Shown: one piece after another, positions 7,601 through 10,467 of the stretch
Layout: each line of letters opens with the position of its first letter
How positions within the stretch are numbered: the first letter of the stretch is position 1
NCBI GenBank assembly: GCA_036939355.1
Contig: JALLAP010000826.1
Location: forward strand, 1-10,467
DNA from: Thalassiosira profunda
Lineage: Eukaryota > Bacillariophyta > Thalassiosirophyceae > Thalassiosirales > Thalassiosiraceae
Direction of reading: 5' to 3'
Length of the DNA stretch: 10,467 nt
Notes under the pieces: generated by a model
What the model saw: only the letters and a program-made list of their open reading frames with translations
Told to the model about the DNA's origin: nothing
The model's database searches: none
Made by a program: the position numbers and the translations under genes

Positions 7601-10467
7601 CCCATCAGTAGGGGGCGAAGCTGGCCCACTCTCAGATTTCTCTGAATCATTCGATGGGGGCGCTCTTTCACTCGGAACTGCTGCAAGAGGAACCCATGCC
7701 TCTGCATCTGTCTCGACCGCCTTTTGGCTGACCACGACTCCATGGGACAGCCGGTGGACTGGAGGACTCTCGAGTTGCTGTGATTCGTCAGCTTCGTTTC
7801 GCGGCGATGCGAGAGGCACCCACTCGTCCTGATCTGATCGTGCTATCTCTTTCCCAATTCCATCTCCATCAGAGGGCAGCGGTGCCGAAGAAGTGCTTTC
7901 TGGCTGCTCAGTAGGCCCGGCTCTTTTGCTAAACATAGCCGTGAGCGCTGCACGCGGGCCGTTCTTCTCCGCTCCCCCCTCAAACTCCGGCTCATCTCCT
8001 TGAGCGCAAACATCCTCTCCTACACGATCGGCACTCGATGCAACTTGGACAGTTTCTCGCTGTTCTTCAGCCTCATTGGAAGGAGGCACACTTTGATTAA
8101 GCATTGCAGTGAGAGCTGCACGCGGATCCCTCTGGTCCTCTTTCTCCACTTCTTCTGAGGCACCATGCTCAGAATCTTCATTGGCATTGTCTGGCGGAGC
8201 AGTGACTTGATCTTCAGAAGTCAGGGTCAGGGATCCATCGACTGACTTGACCTTCACAGACATCGACAGCCGCTCGAAATCCAAAAGCGTTGGGTCCACC
8301 TTGTCTCGTTGCATCGCACTCTGAACCTCGCCCACTGGTAAGCCTTGTTGCAGCATTTGGTAAAACTTGTCAAAGAGCGGGTCCTCCTTCAGCGAAGGTG
8401 ACGCTGGGCATCCCTCCTCTCGTGGCTTGTCGGCGTCAGAGGCTCCAACTACTTTCCTCTCCTTCGAGAGAGGTGATCTTGGGACTGTGTCGGTGTGTTC
8501 AGCCACAAAACCAGCAGACTCAATGGCATAGTTGTCCTCCTTGGGATCATTTCCACTTGCCAGGCTTTCGTCGTTCTCCACCATCATCACAGCTCGATCG
8601 GATGTATCACTTTGGTCGATGTCTAAGCTTTCGCAGTCCACCACTCCGGCCGTATCCACGACCAGTGACGAAGGTAGATAATCAGCAGGACCTGATTCGC
8701 CGCTCTTGTTCGCAGCAGCGACATCCTCTCCGATGGTTGAAGACTGCATTGCAAGACTCTCTGCCACTGATTCAGCTTTTTCACTGCTTCCGCTCCTTCT
8801 TATTTCCATCAGGAGAGATGACCTCTGCTCGTCACCGCCTACAGCCACCATTGACTTCTTCAGCCCGCGCATTTGTATCGCCTCCAAAAGAGATGAATGT
8901 GACTGATCTGCAAAGGCATTGTTGGACAATGGACTTTCCTCTGTCTCGGTCACTTCGATGGAAGGTAAAGATTGAAGAGACTCCATCCGGGCTTCATCTT
9001 CAGCGACGTCACTTTCAACCTCTGGTATTACATCGGATTGGGGCGGCAACTCCTGTGACTGGTCGTCCGGCTGTTCACCGCGTTCCGTATCTGAAGCCTC
9101 TCCGGCTGCATTCGATTGGGCGTCATCCTTGACATCTGCATCACTTTTCTCCATCGCCGGTTCGGGTGCATCGCTCAGCTCTTCGTCGTCAGGCTCGACA
9201 GGTGACACTGGCTCGCTTGCCTCTCCTTCGCCTTCCTGGCCATTTCCCAGCTGCGACAGGGTCGCCTCAAACACATCGTCGGCGTTGCAGGACTTGTCGT
9301 CGTCAAGCTCAATAGTACTGGCCGCGGTGCTCACTGTTGAGCCCATGTGTTCGAACGACGGTCGTCTCTCACCCACATCATTGAGGGGCTCCAAAATCGG
9401 CATTTGTATTGACCCTAAGGCAGGATCCAACACCGGGCTGCTGCCAAACAGACTCTTGAAGAGGCCATTCACCAGCTCTGACTTCGCCAGCGCGGCATCT
9501 CCATTCGTGAATTGCATCGCAATGAGCCGAAAGTCAACCTCCCGACCCTGACAAACCAGCTTGAACGAGTTGTGGTCCTCCAGCTCCAGATCCTCTTCTA
9601 TTTCGGGCAACAGGTGCGACAGGTGGGCGTCCGACAGCACCCGCCACNTCCTCCAGCTCCAGATCCTCTTCTATTTCGGGCAACAGGTGCGACAGGTGGG
9701 CGTCCGACAGCACCCGCCACCCCTGCAGTATCACTTCTGGCCCCTCGCGAATGTTCCCATCGAACTTGGTGGCACCCTCGAAGAACGAAAATCCCCGCTT
9801 CCGGCCCGGAGATCCAAATCGCATCTCATCGTCCACCCCCTCCAACGTCAACGTCAACAAAAAGTCCTCGTCGTCGAACGAGTCGGCGTACCGCCGCATC
9901 ATGTCCACGTCAGCCATGCCCAATTCCAGAGTTCCCTCCTTCACAAAGTTGGGACAGTTGACGTATCGAAAGAGGACCTTGGAAGGATCGTCGGCATCCC
10001 CGGCAAACTCGCCGCCAAATCTACACACCAGCGTAAAGTCCTGGTCCAGCAGCTGGCCGATCTTGTAGCTCCCCTCCTCGTCGTCCCACTCGTTCATGGT
10101 CACGTCGTCATGAGACGAATAAATCTGCCTTCTTATGACATCGCCGTGCTCCCAAATATCGACGCAGGGCATGTCATCGACGGGAACGCCTTGCAAATGG
10201 ATCGATTGCAACATCAGCGGTTCGGGATAGGGATAGTGCTTTCGCTGTACAACTTCGTCGAAATTGCCAAAAAATTGCCTGAGGCTCGGAGGAATGTGGC
10301 TCGAAATGTCGTTGGCGTCCGCCGCAGACGACGACGAGGACATGATCCCTCTTCGTTCGCAAAAGATCTCAAACCCACTCAGTGCGTCGGGCACCTCGTT
10401 GCAAAACCGCAGATAGCACGCGGCAATCACCCCCGTCCTTGTCTTGCCGTTCCCGCAGTACACGCAC
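1646..10467 (-). CDS. Giant PTEN-C2/repeat/FH2 formin with C-terminal zinc finger, 5'-partial, six exons
   Basis: The model is complement(join(1646..2934, 3012..3738, 3819..4236, 4318..4817, 4899..5483, 5558..>10467)), with stop TGA at 1646-1648. Exon phases join without conflict once the 73-bp assembly duplication at 9576-9720 is collapsed, giving about 2784 residues; the start lies outside the window. Numbering from the window edge: PTEN-like phosphatase tail with CGNGKTR (4-10), PTEN C2 (~60-300), acidic Ser-rich region (~325-660), mixed short repeats (498-1843), Lys-rich linker (~1844-1872), FH2 (~1873-2300), further repeats (~2371-2720), zinc finger (2747-2778). FH2 domains dimerise, nucleate unbranched actin filaments and stay on the barbed end. 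PTEN/C2 modules bind phosphoinositide membranes, as in plant class II formins. I infer a membrane-targeted actin assembly factor. It lacks a proline-rich FH1. No single known protein that I can name has this whole layout. Confidence 0.88.
1661..1768 (-). other. C-terminal CxxC-24-CxxC zinc-binding module (Stc1-like)
   Basis: The last ~38 residues contain YPCSACGEKL, FSKNQLNKAKKNEKARCKQC and a short tail. Cysteines are at residues 2747, 2750, 2775 and 2778, six residues from the C-terminus. The CxxC, then FSKNQL, then CxxC order matches the LIM-like Stc1 domain family as I recall it. A zinc knuckle of another family is possible. Basic residues between the cysteine pairs suggest binding to nucleic acid or an acidic surface, but this is inferred. 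Confidence 0.6.
1889..2374 (-). repeat. Four Ala-rich (S/G)IGALAAAAALKK units after FH2
   Basis: Units lie at 2336-2374 (VASMAAAAAKKRS), 2180-2218 (SIGALAAAAALKK), 2057-2095 (SIAALAAAAALKK) and 1889-1927 (GVAAMAAAAALQK). They are separated by acidic Lys/Glu/Ser-rich linkers of about 28-43 residues. Codons for the Ala runs are mixed (GCC, GCG, GCT, GCA), so the runs are not a simple trinucleotide expansion. Role unknown; short helices ending in lysines could bind actin or membranes. Confidence 0.75.
2843..2890 (-). repeat. DPRAALMATISQ unit directly after FH2 (DAD/WH2-like position)
   Basis: A single unit GDPRAALMATISQLALV lies about 70 residues after FH2, where many formins carry the autoinhibitory DAD or a WH2 motif. 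It belongs to the same family as the ten copies upstream of FH2, but its C-terminal half is hydrophobic and not KRAPP. Confidence 0.6.
2935..3011 (-). other. Intron 5 of formin (77 bp, phase 1)
   Basis: The donor is GTGAGT at 3006-3011 and the acceptor is TTCGTCCAG ending at 2935, preceded by a T/C-rich tract. The split codon C|CA gives FAD-PFTGPGTE and keeps the frame to the final stop. Confidence 0.92.
3739..3818 (-). other. Intron 4 of formin (80 bp, phase 0)
   Basis: The donor is GTACGT at 3813-3818 and the acceptor is CCTTTTCAG ending at 3739. It joins LLKLDE to SKAFDKKTSVLQYLV, the continuous FH2 'GFxLxxLxKLxxxKAxDxKTxLL' region. Confidence 0.94.
4237..4317 (-). other. Intron 3 of formin (81 bp, phase 2)
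   Basis: The donor is GTAAGT at 4312-4317 and the acceptor is TTCACAG ending at 4237. The split codon AT|G restores VTEM-DCGKLDD inside FH2. A pyrimidine-rich tract (TTTCTTCTTCC) precedes the acceptor. Confidence 0.93.
4818..4898 (-). other. Intron 2 of formin (81 bp, phase 0, stop-free)
   Basis: The donor is GTGAGAG after AAG (4899-4901) and the acceptor is GCGAAAG before ATG (4815-4817). Splicing gives YFK-MLKMGLP, exactly the uninterrupted repeat seen in other copies. The intron is 27 codons long with no stop, so it reads through as if coding. The hydrophobic translation (VLWFICVSSF) is foreign to the repeat family. Confidence 0.9.
4958..5366 (-). repeat. Poly-Glu linkers encoded by imperfect GGA/GAA microsatellites
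   Basis: Three TCC/TTC-rich tracts on the + strand, at about 4958-4977, 5143-5174 and 5344-5366, encode Glu-rich linkers between the last four WASHC3-like units. Their unequal lengths account for the difference in repeat period (64-66 residues). Such triplet tracts change length easily while keeping frame. Confidence 0.7.
5484..5557 (-). other. Intron 1 of formin (74 bp, phase 0)
   Basis: The donor is GTGAGAG after codon AAG (5558-5560) and the acceptor is GGAATAG before ATG (5481-5483). Splicing joins YFK to MLKMGLP and completes repeat unit 6. If retained, it reaches an in-frame stop. Its sequence resembles intron 2. Confidence 0.92.
5864..5902 (-). repeat. Ala-rich NIGALAAAAALKK unit (pre-FH2)
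   Basis: A 13-residue unit NIGALAAAAALKK sits about 27 residues before the fifth WASHC3-like repeat. It is likely an amphipathic or Ala helix ending in two lysines. The near-identical units after FH2 show that this is a repeated element and not simple Ala expansion. Confidence 0.7.
7148..7186 (-). repeat. Ala-rich NIGALAAAAATGK unit (pre-FH2)
   Basis: A 13-residue unit reading NIGALAAAAATGK belongs to the same family as the units at 5864-5902 and 1889-2374. It lies just N-terminal to the second WASHC3-like repeat, the same relative position as the 5864 copy holds before the fifth. The basic LKK end is replaced by TGK. Confidence 0.65.
7682..7834 (-). repeat. Pair of D-x-x-x-WVPLA motifs in the formin
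   Basis: Bases 7808-7834 encode DQDEWVPLA and bases 7682-7708 encode DAEAWVPLA, 42 residues apart. Tryptophans are otherwise very rare in the low-complexity region, so this short acidic-Trp motif may be a binding site or the remnant of a larger duplicated unit. Confidence 0.6.
8400..9489 (-). other. Acidic, Ser/Glu/Asp-rich low-complexity region of the formin
   Basis: The ~360 residues between the C2 domain and the first WASHC3-like unit are rich in Asp, Glu, Ser, Ala and Gln, with no predicted fold that I can see. They are probably disordered and could be a phosphorylated tether. Apart from two WH2-like motifs at 8771-8902 no domain is recognisable. The frame is open throughout with no stops, and it continues the flanking domains, so it is real coding sequence. 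Confidence 0.7.
8771..8902 (-). repeat. Two WH2-like motifs in the formin
   Basis: Bases 8852-8902 encode SHSSLLEAIQMRGLKKS and bases 8771-8824 encode RSSLLMEIRRSGSSEKAE. Both match the core of the WH2 actin-monomer-binding motif: a small or basic residue, then LL, x, x, I, and a following basic or LKK segment. The first has a good LKK end; the second lacks it. WH2 motifs are short and this is a by-eye match, so function is inferred only. Confidence 0.45.
9490..10300 (-). other. PTEN-type C2 domain
   Basis: Following the phosphatase part, PPSLRQFFGNF and PEPLMLQSIHLQGVP start a beta-rich stretch of about 250 residues. It matches the order seen in PTEN-family C2 domains: the L-x-L-x-x-I strand, a CVDIW strand, FTLVCRFGGEF, VLFRYVNCPNF and DFLLTLTLEGVD. 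It continues across the assembly duplication to FKLVCQGREVDFRLIAMQF. C2 domains of this class bind acidic phospholipids without calcium. The reading frame appears broken at 9576-9720 only because of the duplicated 72 bp plus N. Confidence 0.82.
9576..9720. repeat. 72-bp perfect direct repeat flanking a single N (probable unmerged contig overlap)
   Basis: Bases 9576-9647 and 9649-9720 are identical over 72 bp and are separated only by an N at 9648. The extra 73 bp shifts the formin frame by one. Removing one copy plus the N restores a continuous C2 domain, running from VLSDAHLSHLLPEIEEDLEL straight into DHNSFKLVCQG. This is the signature of two contigs with overlapping ends placed side by side with a one-base gap. 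Confidence 0.93.
10300..10467 (-). other. PTEN-like phosphatase domain, C-terminal part with CX5R P-loop
   Basis: The visible start reads VYCGNGKTRTGVIAACYLRF. This aligns with the PTEN/tensin/auxilin signature HCxxGxxRTG: the nucleophilic Cys (residue 4) and the phosphate-binding Arg (residue 10) are both present, followed by the usual hydrophobic helix and an FCERRG stretch. Relative to PTEN, the His before the Cys is Tyr, the first P-loop Lys is Gly and the residue before the Arg is Thr; the second P-loop Lys is kept. Catalysis is therefore possible, but substrate preference may differ. The WPD-loop half of the domain lies outside the window. Confidence 0.85.

Larger units (their letters stand above)
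5948..8128 (-). repeat. Ten DPRAALMAMLSKRAPP-type units before FH2
   Basis: Units of 16 residues lie at 8081-8128, 7913-7960, 7523-7570, 7373-7420, 7223-7270, 6329-6376, 6236-6283, 6152-6199, 6053-6100 and 5948-5995; an eleventh follows FH2 at 2843-2890. The consensus is DPRAAL(M/T)A(M/A)(L/I)(S/T/N)(K/Q)RA(P/S)P. The two units at 6236 and 6053 have lost the DPR. Three successive units (7570, 7420, 7270) are exactly 150 bases apart. The spacing of Arg, Leu and Ile/Leu resembles the amphipathic helix of WH2 or formin DAD motifs, without the LKKV tail. Linkers are acidic and variable. Confidence 0.75.
4710..8398 (-). repeat. Nine WASHC3/CCDC53-like repeat units
   Basis: Copies N to C are 8264-8398, 6914-7066, 6722-6874, 6485-6616, 5636-5785, 5376-5483 plus 5558-5602, 5178-5330, 4986-5138, and 4710-4817 plus 4899-4943. 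Six of them are exactly 51 residues. The core reads DPKYSKYYKMLKMGLPMGAV, followed by KNALxRDGLDPSIMDLDPEKSxxSQ. This is close in order and spacing to the conserved DPRYxxYxKMxxxGxPxxAxxxKMxxxGLDPxxL segment of the WASH-complex subunit CCDC53/WASHC3. Linkers between the last copies are runs of Glu. Copy 1 is the most diverged, and copies 6-9 are almost identical in protein. The function in formins is unknown to me. Confidence 0.85.

Noticed and set aside
8290..9132. 280-codon open frame on the + strand opposite the formin
   Set aside because: It is antisense to a continuous coding exon, has no domain-like composition, and follows from the codon bias of the opposite strand.
9640..9640. A separate gene starting with the Met/Val near 9640
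   Set aside because: This apparent start results from the duplicated 72 bp plus N. The upstream frame continues the same C2 domain.

Overview
The window looks like a compact eukaryotic genome. It holds two convergent protein-coding genes: the 3' part of a type II NADH dehydrogenase gene on the + strand (1-1314), and most of a very large formin-family gene on the - strand (10467 down to 1646). The - strand gene has five short spliceosomal introns (74-81 bp, all GT..AG). No operon structure, ribosome-binding sites or RNA genes are visible. A PTEN-like plus FH2 protein, short introns and an alternative NADH dehydrogenase would suit a stramenopile such as an oomycete or diatom relative. That placement is an inference, not something the sequence proves.

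Layout: 1-1314, C-terminal ~437 residues of a rotenone-insensitive NADH dehydrogenase, with its start upstream of the window. 1315-1645, a convergent intergenic stretch with one AATAAA. 1646-10467 (- strand), a six-exon model, join of 1646..2934, 3012..3738, 3819..4236, 4318..4817, 4899..5483 and 5558..>10467. It encodes about 2784 visible residues once a 73-bp assembly artefact at 9576-9720 is discounted.

Protein order, N to C: end of a PTEN-like phosphatase domain with the CX5R loop; a PTEN-type C2 domain; a long acidic Ser-rich region with two WH2-like motifs; ten 'DPRAALMAMLSKRAPP'-type units mixed with nine ~51-residue units resembling the WASH-complex CCDC53/WASHC3 motif; a short Lys-rich linker; a complete FH2 domain; another DPRAAL unit; Ala-rich 'IGALAAAAALKK' units; and a C-terminal CxxC-24-CxxC zinc-binding module. 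No proline-rich FH1 segment is present.

The most interesting content is this architecture: a possibly active lipid or protein phosphatase, a large array of short candidate actin- or WASH-related motifs, an actin-nucleating FH2 domain and a zinc finger in one polypeptide. Two introns interrupt different repeat copies at exactly the same codon boundary and resemble each other, which points to growth of the array by duplication of an intron-bearing unit. The two genes show no functional link beyond being neighbours.
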